A DNA stretch of 6,367 nucleotides, taken from positions 1-6,367 of the forward strand of contig JAJZNY010000133.1 in assembly GCA_021852245.1 (NCBI GenBank). The letters are read 5' to 3'. This stretch comes from Planctomycetota bacterium. Its GTDB lineage: Bacteria > Planctomycetota > Phycisphaerae > WQYP01. Position numbers and translations under genes: made by a program. The notes under the pieces are model-generated. The model saw nothing but the letters and a program-made list of their open reading frames with translations. It was not told the origin of the DNA and made no database searches. The stretch's first letter is position 1. Every line of letters starts with the position of its first letter. Shown here piece after piece: positions 1-6,367 of the stretch.

Positions 1-3000
1 TCGGTCTCGGTGACCGGATCAGGCTCCGTTCGAACGCTCCTGGCTATCATCCACAGTCATTATCAGCAGCCAATCGGCAAGGCCCGGTTGGCGATCAAAA
101 TACAGTCTGTTATTTCCCATGTATTGGCGCAGTTTCCCCACCTGCTGGCAACGCCCTCCGGCGCAAAATTTGTCGGTGGCGGTCTGGCATTCTCGGCCGC
201 CTTGGCCGCCGGAGATGGGCACCGCCCGGGGGCGACGCGCGGATCGTCGCCGACACCTCTCCTGCCGCCGGTATCGTTCAATCTTAAGTCCCGGCTTTCA
301 ACATTGAAGTGGACGCTTCCATCTCACGAAAGTGCGAGATCGGCCTATGGTGATCTGAACGTCAGCGGTGCCACCACCGGGGGGCCGGTTACTATCGCCC
401 TTAATGCGTTTGCAGGTGGGGGGGCGGAAAAACCGTCAACGGTTACCCTCAACGGCACCATTTCTCCGTTTGCCCATCAACGTCTCAAGGCTCTTCCCGC
501 GATGACCGGCCATTTGACGCTGAACATGTCGCATGTCTATCTCTCCTATCTGAAGCGATTTAATCTGCCGGTGCACATGGACGGCACCCTGCACGGGCAT
601 CTTGCGGTGGTCAGCAATGCGCCGCATCAGGGGCGCATCAGCGGGCAGATGCAGATTGACGCGCTGACACTCGGCGGCGCGCTTCTGCATGGTGACCATC
701 CGGTGCTTGGAAATCTGGCCATTCCAGTGGATATGGTCTGGGACGCCGAACACCTCAACATCGAACAGCTTGCCATGCAATGTCCGGTATTTAATGTTTC
801 GGCATCCGGTGCGGTGAATCTCAACCGCCTTTCGGCCCTGCGTTCGACCGACGGTAATTGGGGTGGGACCGGTATGGTGGTGACGTCAACCATCAATACC
901 GCACTTTTCACCGATGACTTCCGCCATACCCTGCGACTCAATCATCTTCCACTCAAGATCAAATCCGGTCGGGCGGTGTTGCAGCTTCATCTTCGCAACC
1001 GGGGCACCACTTCCGCTTTGGCCCTCGACTTCAGCCTCTCTCCGCAGGTATGTCGCTGGAAAGAAATTCCCGCATCCATTTACCCCATGATCATGAACGC
1101 CGCCGCTACCAGACAGGCGGGCCGCTGGACGTTGACTCGATGCAGCGTGTCGCAGAGCGAACCCAAATCCACATCTGCCGTCCTGAAATTATCCGTGCTT
1201 GGCGTGCACGGTGCCAAAGAGCTCAGTTATTCGCTCGCATCGGACTGCAACCTCGGACCGCTGGAACAGGAATTGTCGCCATTCGTGGAATTGGATGGCA
1301 AATCCATCACCGGCCGACTTTCCATTGCCGGTGCGCTGAACAATGTGCTCACCTCCAAGCCCGCCGTGGACGTTAAATTGCAGTTGCGGCATCTGGTTTA
1401 TCTGTCGGAGGCCAAAGCGTCGCCCGTTCGTATCAGCAAGATTACGTTACCTCTTAAGGCGGATTTGGTTCTCACAAAAGGCTCGCTTGCATCCGCCCAA
1501 GTTTCCATGGGCGTGGATTCCCCACAACTTCTGGATGTCCAAGCCGACGCCGCTGTTACCCCTCAGCCTCTTACCGTCCGGCATCTTCACCTGACGCTGG
1601 CCATGGTGGACCTCCAGAAGCTCTGGGAGCTTGTGCAAACCGTAAGTCCCTCCACACCCGCATACAAGCTGGCGGGATATATTAAAAACTCACCCATCCA
1701 TCTGAATTATTCGCCCGGTCGGCTTGAGGTGACGGATGCCGCCCTGCATCTGAGCGACCTCTCCATGCAGGGGGATATCAAAAACGCGCCGCCGTTCACC
1801 GAACCGAAACTGGATCTGCTTCTGGCCGCCGATATCCATACCGGAAAAGTCCGTTCGGTGACGCTATCGGATATGTCCGTGAAATCAGGTGACGGGCTTC
1901 TGTCGGTTGCCGTCGACAAACCCGTGATGATCAATCTCGCCGGCAGTTCGACGCAGATCGCTGCCCCATCCATAAAAATTGCTGCGGACTTGGCCCGTAT
2001 GCAGAATCTGCTCGTTAACCTTGGTAAGCTGCCGGTTGGTGCAAAACTTGCCGGGCAGTTGGCATTGGATGCCGATGCCCTCGGAAACGGCAAGATCATC
2101 TCGACTACGCTTGACGCTCACGTGAAGGGATATCAGGTTGCAATGCCCGGGGCCAAAGCGGTGCTGCCGCCGACGAATCTGCTGGCAAGTTTGGCCGGCA
2201 AGGCAGATATGACCCAAAAGATATTCACCGTTACGCATACCTGCCGCATTGGTGAGGCTGGAGGCAAAAAAACCGGCAGTAACCTGCTTACCATTGAACG
2301 GGATTCGGTTCTCGCCTGGGGGCCGGGCGGAGTGGAAAAAATCCACGGCACCCTGCACTATGATCTTGCCGGCGCGATCGCGCTCCTCAAGCCATTCCTG
2401 CCGCCGACCCTCTCGGCAACGGGCAGCGGAAGCATGCCATTGGCCGTCACGGGTCCGCTTACATCCGCGCCGGGGCTTTTGATTGCCCGCAAGTTGAGCA
2501 TCACTTCAACCGCGCTGGCGTTCAAAGAACTCAGCTATGATGGCACACACCTGGGCCCCGGATCGCTCGGATTTTCAGAATCGGCAGGCCGCATCCAGAT
2601 TACACCGGCAGCTATCCCCGCTAATCATGGGACGGTGAATCTTGGCGGATATATTGATCTCAATGGGTCAACCCCCACCTACGTGCTGCCATCTCCGCTG
2701 CAGGTGGCCAGCAAAGTGCAGATCAATGCGCCGATGGGTGCGAGCATCCTGAAGTTTCTCCCGCTGACCTGGGGCAATAAGGGGCAACCGGCGCTGGTCA
2801 ATGTGCAGGGAATTCTGAATATGTCACTCCAATCGGCTGATATTCCCCTTTCGTCAGTTGCCATGAAAAAGTCGGGCACGGCGGTGGGCACCGTGAGCAT
2901 CACACACCTGACCACCAACGCCCCGTTTGTTGGCCAGATTTCGGCATTGTCCGGTCCGTTGGGCGGCAACATCAGTATCGCGGACAGCGGCATCCGTCCG

Positions 3001-3279
3001 ACACAATTCGTTCTCAAGAACGGACGGGTGAGCTACAAAGATATGAAACTGGTTCTGGCATCATTCGGCCTCGACCTGAGCGGCTGGGTAGGTTTAAACA
3101 ATCAGATGAATGTCGATATGAACATTACCGGCGGGGGCCTCACCCTGCCGATCCCCCTTAAACTTGCGGGCACCACCGCATCACCCCAAATCAAGCTCAC
3201 GAGTCATCCGCTCAAGAGCATCGGCAAGGGGATCAAGGGGCAGGTGAAGGGTCTCCTGCATGGCCTGTTCGGACAATAA
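1..3279 (+). CDS. AsmA/TamB-like large envelope protein, 5'-partial
   Basis: The frame is open from base 1 to the TAA at 3277-3279. A GTG at 10 gives 1089 residues, but I see no ribosome binding site before it and no signal peptide or clean membrane helix at its beginning, so the true start is probably upstream of the window. The protein is almost entirely short alternating hydrophobic/polar segments with many Gly, Asn, Ser and Thr, as expected for the long beta-rich groove of AsmA-family proteins. It has very few cysteines and no catalytic motif that I recognise. The last ~130 residues are the most family-like: 'LKNGRVSYKDMKLVL' (about residues 1002-1016 counted from the GTG), then a 'DLSGWVGLNNQMNVDM' strand pair, then 'LPIPLKLAGTTASPQIKL', the usual ending of an AsmA C-terminal domain. 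A basic, Gly-rich amphipathic tail follows. Known members (TamB, YhdP, YdbH) are anchored in the inner membrane, span the periplasm and are implicated in phospholipid transport to the outer membrane. The exact subfamily and role here are inferred; another DUF748/DUF3971-like label is possible. Confidence 0.78.
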   Translation, partial: SVSVTGSGSVRTLLAIIHSHYQQPIGKARLAIKIQSVISHVLAQFPHLLATPSGAKFVGGGLAFSAALAAGDGHRPGATRGSSPTPLLPPVSFNLKSRLSTLKWTLPSHESARSAYGDLNVSGATTGGPVTIALNAFAGGGAEKPSTVTLNGTISPFAHQRLKALPAMTGHLTLNMSHVYLSYLKRFNLPVHMDGTLHGHLAVVSNAPHQGRISGQMQIDALTLGGALLHGDHPVLGNLAIPVDMVWDAEHLNIEQLAMQCPVFNVSASGAVNLNRLSALRSTDGNWGGTGMVVTSTINTALFTDDFRHTLRLNHLPLKIKSGRAVLQLHLRNRGTTSALALDFSLSPQVCRWKEIPASIYPMIMNAAATRQAGRWTLTRCSVSQSEPKSTSAVLKLSVLGVHGAKELSYSLASDCNLGPLEQELSPFVELDGKSITGRLSIAGALNNVLTSKPAVDVKLQLRHLVYLSEAKASPVRISKITLPLKADLVLTKGSLASAQVSMGVDSPQLLDVQADAAVTPQPLTVRHLHLTLAMVDLQKLWELVQTVSPSTPAYKLAGYIKNSPIHLNYSPGRLEVTDAALHLSDLSMQGDIKNAPPFTEPKLDLLLAADIHTGKVRSVTLSDMSVKSGDGLLSVAVDKPVMINLAGSSTQIAAPSIKIAADLARMQNLLVNLGKLPVGAKLAGQLALDADALGNGKIISTTLDAHVKGYQVAMPGAKAVLPPTNLLASLAGKADMTQKIFTVTHTCRIGEAGGKKTGSNLLTIERDSVLAWGPGGVEKIHGTLHYDLAGAIALLKPFLPPTLSATGSGSMPLAVTGPLTSAPGLLIARKLSITSTALAFKELSYDGTHLGPGSLGFSESAGRIQITPAAIPANHGTVNLGGYIDLNGSTPTYVLPSPLQVASKVQINAPMGASILKFLPLTWGNKGQPALVNVQGILNMSLQSADIPLSSVAMKKSGTAVGTVSITHLTTNAPFVGQISALSGPLGGNISIADSGIRPTQFVLKNGRVSYKDMKLVLASFGLDLSGWVGLNNQMNVDMNITGGGLTLPIPLKLAGTTASPQIKLTSHPLKSIGKGIKGQVKGLLHGLFGQ

Positions 3280-3462
3280 CGACTAAATCGTGCCCGGACA
3301 CGGCAGACGGTTCGAGGTTGACTTGGCCCAGTGATCGCCATTGCTCGCGACAAAACCACCGTCGCTTCTGAATCTCCAAAGCACTATTCGCTGACCATCC
3401 GGCGCACCGTTCGGCGCCTGCCCTGATCCTTATATCTCGGCGGCACCGCAGTCGCAGTTCCC

Positions 3463-3490
3463 TTTATACGGAATTCGACTTGGGTATACT
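3463..3490 (+). promoter_or_regulatory. candidate sigma70-type promoter of the pqi remnant
   Basis: A -35-like TTTATA (3463-3468, 4 of 6 consensus positions) is followed after 16 bases by a -10-like TATACT (3485-3490, 5 of 6). Transcription would begin near 3497, just before the AGGA ribosome binding site and the GTG at 3512. It sits at the end of a 183-base gene-free gap after the AsmA-like gene, which suits an independent promoter. It is found by eye only, and sigma factor preferences in this lineage are unknown to me. Confidence 0.4.
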
Positions 3491-3500
3491 CCCGCATAAA

Positions 3501-3504
3501 AGGA
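3501..3504 (+). promoter_or_regulatory. ribosome binding site for the pqiA-like remnant
   Basis: AGGA inside an A-rich run ends seven bases before the GTG at 3512. This site supports GTG 3512 as the real original start, and hence the zinc-ribbon frame, over the TTG at 3480 that opens the overlapping frame. That TTG lies upstream of the predicted -10 box and would not be on the transcript. Confidence 0.5.
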
Positions 3505-3511
3505 AAGTGCG

Positions 3512-3679
3512 GTGGCGCAGTCATGTGAAAATTGTGGTATCGATCAGCATGTCGGCGAATTGGATATCCGGTCGGCGGGGTATTGTTTTCGGTGCGGCTG
3601 TCTGCTCGATGCGGTCGAACCGATGGACCTCAATCTCGGCCAAGATCAACGCCATCCCGATTCAAAAAATCGGCAATAA
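3512..3679 (+). pseudogene. pqiA: N-terminal zinc-ribbon remnant of PqiA (pqiA')
   Basis: A 55-residue frame starts at GTG 3512 behind a well-placed AGGA and ends at TAA 3677-3679. It is hidden under a longer frame. It begins 'MAQSCENCGIDQHVGELD' and carries two cysteine pairs, C5-x2-C8 and C25-x2-C28, with 'YCFRCGCLL' around the second. This matches the cytoplasmic Cys4 zinc ribbon that opens PqiA-family proteins (C-x2-C, a short linker ending in Gly-Glu-like residues, then C-x-R-C-G-x-x-L). Full PqiA proteins continue with several membrane helices; here there are none. After about residue 37 the sequence becomes polar and unrelated, where the DNA switches to PqiB-coding sequence read out of frame. 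I infer that a deletion removed the rest of pqiA. A free-standing small zinc-ribbon protein is the alternative, but its position before pqiB and pqiC sequence makes the remnant reading stronger. Confidence 0.72.
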
Positions 3680-4016
3680 TGTCGAACACCTTTCCGCCAG
3701 CGCGGCCGCGTTGGCCGATTCTCAGCAGATTCGGCGCATCATCGCCCATCTGGACAGGACACTGGCTAATATTCAAGCCATGACCACTCATTCGCGGGGG
3801 CATGTCGCCGCCACAGTGATAGAGATCCAACGTGCCGCCCGCCAGGCGGCGCAAATGATGGAAACCATACGCCACATCGCAGGCGGAAGTTACGCTTCTC
3901 AGCAAAGTGTCCGCGGTCTTATCGCTGAGTTGACTCGCATGGCGCGTGCCATTCGGAGTCTCGCAAATTATCTCGATGCGCATCCCAATGCGCTGTTAAT
4001 GGGGCGGCCGAAATGA
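3627..4016 (+). pseudogene. pqiB: C-terminal fragment of PqiB-type MCE protein ('pqiB)
   Basis: About 129 codons of PqiB-like C-terminal sequence end at TGA 4014-4016. The frame is open back to a TTG at 3480, but residues encoded before about 3620 are only the out-of-frame reading of the pqiA-like zinc ribbon. The homologous part starts near 'SAKINAIPIQKIGNNVEHL', the Ile-Pro-hydrophobic-Lys-Ile-Gly stretch of PqiB C-termini. It continues as long amphipathic helices with heptad-like spacing ('HLDRTLANIQAM', 'LTRMARAIRSLANYL') and ends 'YLDAHPNALLMGRPK', the highly recognisable end of PqiB proteins. Full PqiB is roughly 540 residues: an N-terminal membrane anchor, three MCE domains that form stacked rings, and a C-terminal helical needle. 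Only the needle remains here. In-frame ATGs exist at 3549, 3609 and 3780, none with a clear ribosome binding site, so translation is uncertain. The stop overlaps the pqiC start (ATGA), the intact-operon arrangement. A functional short needle protein cannot be excluded. Confidence 0.78.
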
Positions 4017-4630
4017 TTCATCGATCCTTACCCGTATTCGTGATCATCACCGCAGCGATGCTGCTTGGAGGTTGCGCTTCGGGTCCGCCGACACAACTCA
4101 TGACGACGTCCGCAGTTGCCGAGCCTGCGCACCCTTACGCCGGCCCTCCAGTGCCGGTAGGTCGGGTTACCATTCCACCTCAACTGGATCGATTATGGCT
4201 CACGCGAAGCGAAGGGAATGGATACCTTCACGTCAGCAACGCCACGCGCTGGGCCGCGCCACTCGCCGTGCTGATTCGTCACACGCTCTCGATTGATTTA
4301 TCCCCGTCGCTCGCACCGTCCAACGTGATCATCCCCGGCGAGCCCGAGCCGCGAAAATCTTACGTCACCCTTTCAATTATGATCACGAGATTGCGGATAT
4401 CAAGTCCGCCTCATGGTGCCGCTCATCTGGATATGAGCGCCGTATGGGCATTGACCCGCCCGCATCTCCCGCCGCAAATGCATCATCTGCGAATTACTTT
4501 GGCCTCCGCATCGGATTCCGAATCGGCAGCGGATGCCCTGAGTCGAGCGATCGGCAAACTTGCCGACTCCATCGCGATATCGCTCGTGGGTTCCAATTCG
4601 CCCGGTACCATCGTCTCAGGCGGATCGTGA
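4013..4630 (+). CDS. pqiC: PqiC-type outer-membrane lipoprotein (ABC-type transport auxiliary lipoprotein, DUF330)
   Basis: This 205-residue protein begins at an ATG overlapping the upstream stop by ATGA. It has a short basic start, a hydrophobic stretch and a lipobox L18-G19-G20-C21, so Cys21 should be lipidated; Ala at +2 (no Asp) fits outer-membrane sorting by the E. coli rule. The mature part has family marks: 'VGRVTIPPQLDRLWLTR' (about 49-65), then 'ATRWAAPLAVLIRHTLSIDL' (about 77-96) with the conserved Arg-Trp-Ala-x-Pro-Leu, strands in the middle, and a C-terminal Ala/Ser-rich helix 'ADALSRAIGKLADSIAISL'. E. coli PqiC is of similar length (about 187 residues) and works at the outer membrane with the PqiB tunnel in lipid transport and envelope-stress protection. 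The gene looks complete even though its partners PqiA and PqiB are gutted just upstream. In an intact operon it would be translationally coupled to pqiB; the local ribosome binding site is weak (G-rich GGGGCGG at 4001-4007). Confidence 0.85.
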   Translation: MIHRSLPVFVIITAAMLLGGCASGPPTQLMTTSAVAEPAHPYAGPPVPVGRVTIPPQLDRLWLTRSEGNGYLHVSNATRWAAPLAVLIRHTLSIDLSPSLAPSNVIIPGEPEPRKSYVTLSIMITRLRISSPPHGAAHLDMSAVWALTRPHLPPQMHHLRITLASASDSESAADALSRAIGKLADSIAISLVGSNSPGTIVSGGS

Positions 4631-4712
4631 TATCCCGGGCAATAAGACCCGACTCCGCACATTTGACGCAGAGGGGTATTCGGGTAGCATTTGTGCTCCA
4701 TTGCGGTGTCGG

Positions 4713-4744
4713 CGAGCCGCAATTCGGCTTGACGCTTCGGCGTC
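4713..4744 (+). other. two adjacent small hairpins in the pqiC-symporter spacer
   Basis: Hairpin 1 pairs AGCCG (4715-4719) with CGGCT (4725-4729) around a CAATT loop and can gain a G-U and a C-G pair outward. Hairpin 2 pairs GACGC (4731-4735) with GCGTC (4740-4744) around TTCG, a stable tetraloop. ATTC (4722-4725) can also pair with GAAT (4746-4749), which would enclose hairpin 2 and compete with hairpin 1. No T-run follows, so this is not a standard intrinsic terminator. It may be a weak terminator, an mRNA-processing element or a leader structure for the symporter. The rest of 4631-4777 shows no gene. Confidence 0.35.
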
Positions 4745-4777
4745 TGAATCAAAACGTATGGCGGTAAGGTAAATTTC

Positions 4778-4782
4778 GGAGG
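4778..4782 (+). promoter_or_regulatory. strong ribosome binding site of the symporter
   Basis: GGAGG ends six bases before the GTG at 4789. It fixes this GTG as the start and adds about 29 residues before the Met-His-Pro-Ile-Asp that many family members would begin near. Confidence 0.75.
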
Positions 4783-4788
4783 TTGATC

Positions 4789-6367
4789 GTGGATACAGGG
4801 TTATCTTTCGGGCATTTCGCGGGGGCGCTGACTGTGCCGACAACCATCGCGGTCAAGCACGGTCCGCTGCTGGTGATGCATCCGATCGATTACGCGGTAT
4901 TGGTCGTTTATCTTCTGTTTGTCGTCGGAATTGGTGTCCTTACCGGCCGCAAGCAGAAAACCAGCGAAGACTTCTTCCTCTCCGGTCGCAGCATCCCGTC
5001 ATGGATCACCGGTTTGGCATTTATTTCCGCCAATCTCGGCGCTCTGGAAGTCATGGGTATGGCGACCAGCGGCTACGAATACGGCATGATCACCGCCAAT
5101 TACTACTGGATCGGCGCGATTCCCGCCATGGTCTTCATGGGCGTGGCGATGATGCGGTTCTTCTACGGCAGTAAGGTTCGCAGCGTTCCTGAGTTTCTCA
5201 ATAAGCGATACAACGAAGGCACTCGTTTCGTCAATGCCATCACCTTTGCCATCTTCACCCCGGCTATCTCCGGCATCAGCATGTACGCCCTTGCTCTGGT
5301 GCTTCAGGATTTTCTGGGCCTCAACTTCAATGTCAGCGTTTTGATATCTGCAGCGGTGGTTTTGGTATATACCTTCCTCGGCGGATTGACCGCCAGCATC
5401 TACAACGAGGTGCTCCAGTTTTTCCTGATTGTTTTTGGTGTCGCCCCGCTCACCATCATCGCCTTGATTGCCAATCGCGGTTGGGCTCATTTCAAGCATT
5501 GGCTCCAGACGCATCAGCGCTATGCGATCTACCCGAAAAAAGTAGCTGCCGCCGCCACTCACAAACTTCACGCCCTCGCCGCCAGCACCACACAAAGTGT
5601 ACATGCCGCCCTGCACGGGAGTGCAGCAACGCATATGCCGGCCACGGCCGTCGCTACCGCCGGGGTTAAACTTTCCGGTTCGCAGTGGTTGCACACGTGG
5701 GCGCACATGGGGGGCATCAACAACCCTCTGCAGATTTCATGGCCCGGTGTTGTGCTCGGCCTGGGATTTGTGCTCTCGTTCTCCTACTGGTGTACCAACT
5801 TCCTCGTCGTGCAGCGTGCCTTGGCCGCAAAAGACCTCACTGCAGCCCAAGATACGCCTCTTCTGGCGGCGTTTCCGAAAATGCTCTTCCCCTTCATCGT
5901 CATTCTCCCTGGCGTGCTTGCCATTCCGCTGATCCCCCATCTGCTGCCCAGCGGCCACGGCATCTCACCGACAAAAACATTTAACAATGTTATGCCGCTG
6001 ATGATGGCGAGGTACTACCCGGCCGGTCTGCTGGGGCTGGGTCTTACCGCTTTGATGGCGTCATTCATGTCCGGTATGGCGGGGAATGTCACCGCATTTA
6101 ATACGGTGGTCACCTACGATCTTTACGCCGCCTACATCCGCCCCAACGCACCGGATAAACATTACCTGAATTTCGGCCGCTTGATGACCGTCGTTGGGAT
6201 TATCATCAGTGTCGCTTTTGCCTACGCGGTCGCCGGATCTCGCAGCATCATGGGTTACACGCAGAATATCTTCGGCGTGGTCAACGCACCGCTGATTTCA
6301 GTCTTCCTGCTGGGGATGTTCGCCAGCTTTACCACCCCCATGGGCGGCTTTGCCGGTATCATCATCG
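4789..6367 (+). CDS. sodium:solute symporter (SSS/SLC5-like), 3'-partial
   Basis: The frame starts at GTG 4789 behind GGAGG and runs open for 526 codons to the window edge. It is an inner-membrane Na+-coupled transporter with many hydrophobic helices. TM1 lies near residues 35-53, followed by 'EDFFLSGRSIPSWITGLAF', the classic SSS 'FFLaGRs...W' loop into TM2. Further marks are 'YEYGM', 'SVPEFLNKRYN', 'GGLTASIYNEVLQFF' (198-212, SSS signature 1), 'SYWCTNFLVVQRAL' (332-345) and 'ALMASFMSGMAGN...TYDLY' (421-446, signature 2). The NEVLQ and VVQR motifs place it with sugar or organic-solute SSS proteins of environmental bacteria; I cannot assign the substrate. Between the predicted TM6 and TM7 (about 240-308) is an Ala/His-rich hydrophilic insert, which should be periplasmic if the N-terminus is outside as in PutP. 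By motif alignment from memory, the second of the two TM8 hydroxyl residues that bind sodium in PutP/vSGLT is Gly429 here, next to Ser428. The C-terminal helices lie outside the window. The gene is 158 bases after pqiC and probably expressed separately. Confidence 0.92.
   Translation, partial: MDTGLSFGHFAGALTVPTTIAVKHGPLLVMHPIDYAVLVVYLLFVVGIGVLTGRKQKTSEDFFLSGRSIPSWITGLAFISANLGALEVMGMATSGYEYGMITANYYWIGAIPAMVFMGVAMMRFFYGSKVRSVPEFLNKRYNEGTRFVNAITFAIFTPAISGISMYALALVLQDFLGLNFNVSVLISAAVVLVYTFLGGLTASIYNEVLQFFLIVFGVAPLTIIALIANRGWAHFKHWLQTHQRYAIYPKKVAAAATHKLHALAASTTQSVHAALHGSAATHMPATAVATAGVKLSGSQWLHTWAHMGGINNPLQISWPGVVLGLGFVLSFSYWCTNFLVVQRALAAKDLTAAQDTPLLAAFPKMLFPFIVILPGVLAIPLIPHLLPSGHGISPTKTFNNVMPLMMARYYPAGLLGLGLTALMASFMSGMAGNVTAFNTVVTYDLYAAYIRPNAPDKHYLNFGRLMTVVGIIISVAFAYAVAGSRSIMGYTQNIFGVVNAPLISVFLLGMFASFTTPMGGFAGIII

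Noticed and set aside
1885..2358. 157-codon minus-strand frame inside the AsmA-like gene
   Set aside because: It is antisense to a continuous family-like coding frame and its product resembles nothing.
3401..3418. GGCGC/GCGCC inverted repeat as a terminator of the AsmA-like gene
   Set aside because: The stem is only 5 bp with an 8-base loop and no following T-run; it is expected by chance in GC-rich DNA.
3331..3426. 31-codon frame in the gap after the AsmA-like gene
   Set aside because: No ribosome binding site, no recognisable motif, and a length expected by chance.
3679..3681. TAATG stop-start overlap at the end of the pqiA-like frame as a re-initiation site for the PqiB fragment
   Set aside because: The ATG at 3679 is in the third frame, not in the PqiB frame, so it cannot restart that protein.
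4729..4762. TTGACG (4729-4734) as a -35 box for the symporter
   Set aside because: It matches 5 of 6, but no -10-like hexamer lies 16-19 bases on (nearest TATGGC is 22 away), and it falls in the hairpin region.
4999..5706. 235-codon open frame on the minus strand inside the symporter gene
   Set aside because: It lies wholly opposite a clear SSS coding frame, its His/Gly/Asp-rich product matches no family I know, and it is a typical GC-rich antisense shadow.

Overview
The window is 6367 bases of gene-dense, moderately GC-rich bacterial DNA with all recognisable genes on the + strand. It holds two envelope-related systems and a transporter. The organism is a diderm (Gram-negative-type) bacterium, because it encodes an AsmA-like periplasmic protein and a PqiC-type outer-membrane lipoprotein. 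The style of the AsmA-like protein and of the symporter (NEVLQ and 'YWCTNFLVVQRAL' motifs) reminds me of Planctomycetota (Phycisphaerae-like), but that is low-confidence impression, not proof.

Layout. (1) 1-3279: the 3' part of a very large AsmA/TamB-like protein, open at the left edge of the window. (2) 3280-3462: a short non-coding gap in which I see no gene and no convincing terminator. (3) 3463-4630: a collapsed pqiABC (paraquat-inducible, MCE-type lipid transport) operon. A promoter-like pair and a good ribosome binding site lead into a 55-codon reading frame that looks like the N-terminal zinc ribbon of PqiA. It runs out of frame directly into the C-terminal helical part of PqiB, which overlaps an apparently intact pqiC lipoprotein gene by ATGA. 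The PqiA membrane domains and the PqiB membrane anchor and MCE rings are absent. (4) 4631-4788: a non-coding spacer with two adjacent small hairpins and a strong GGAGG ribosome binding site. (5) 4789-6367: the first 526 codons of a sodium:solute symporter (SSS/SLC5-like) with an Ala/His-rich insert in a predicted periplasmic loop, cut by the right edge.

How the parts relate. AsmA/TamB-like proteins and Pqi/MCE complexes are both implicated in moving lipids between inner and outer membranes, so the left two thirds may be an envelope-lipid neighbourhood. The most notable observation is the internal deletion that fused the start of pqiA to the end of pqiB while keeping pqiC. It could be a decaying operon, an assembly collapse, or a reduced needle-plus-lipoprotein module. 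The symporter has its own spacer and ribosome binding site and is probably functionally unrelated.
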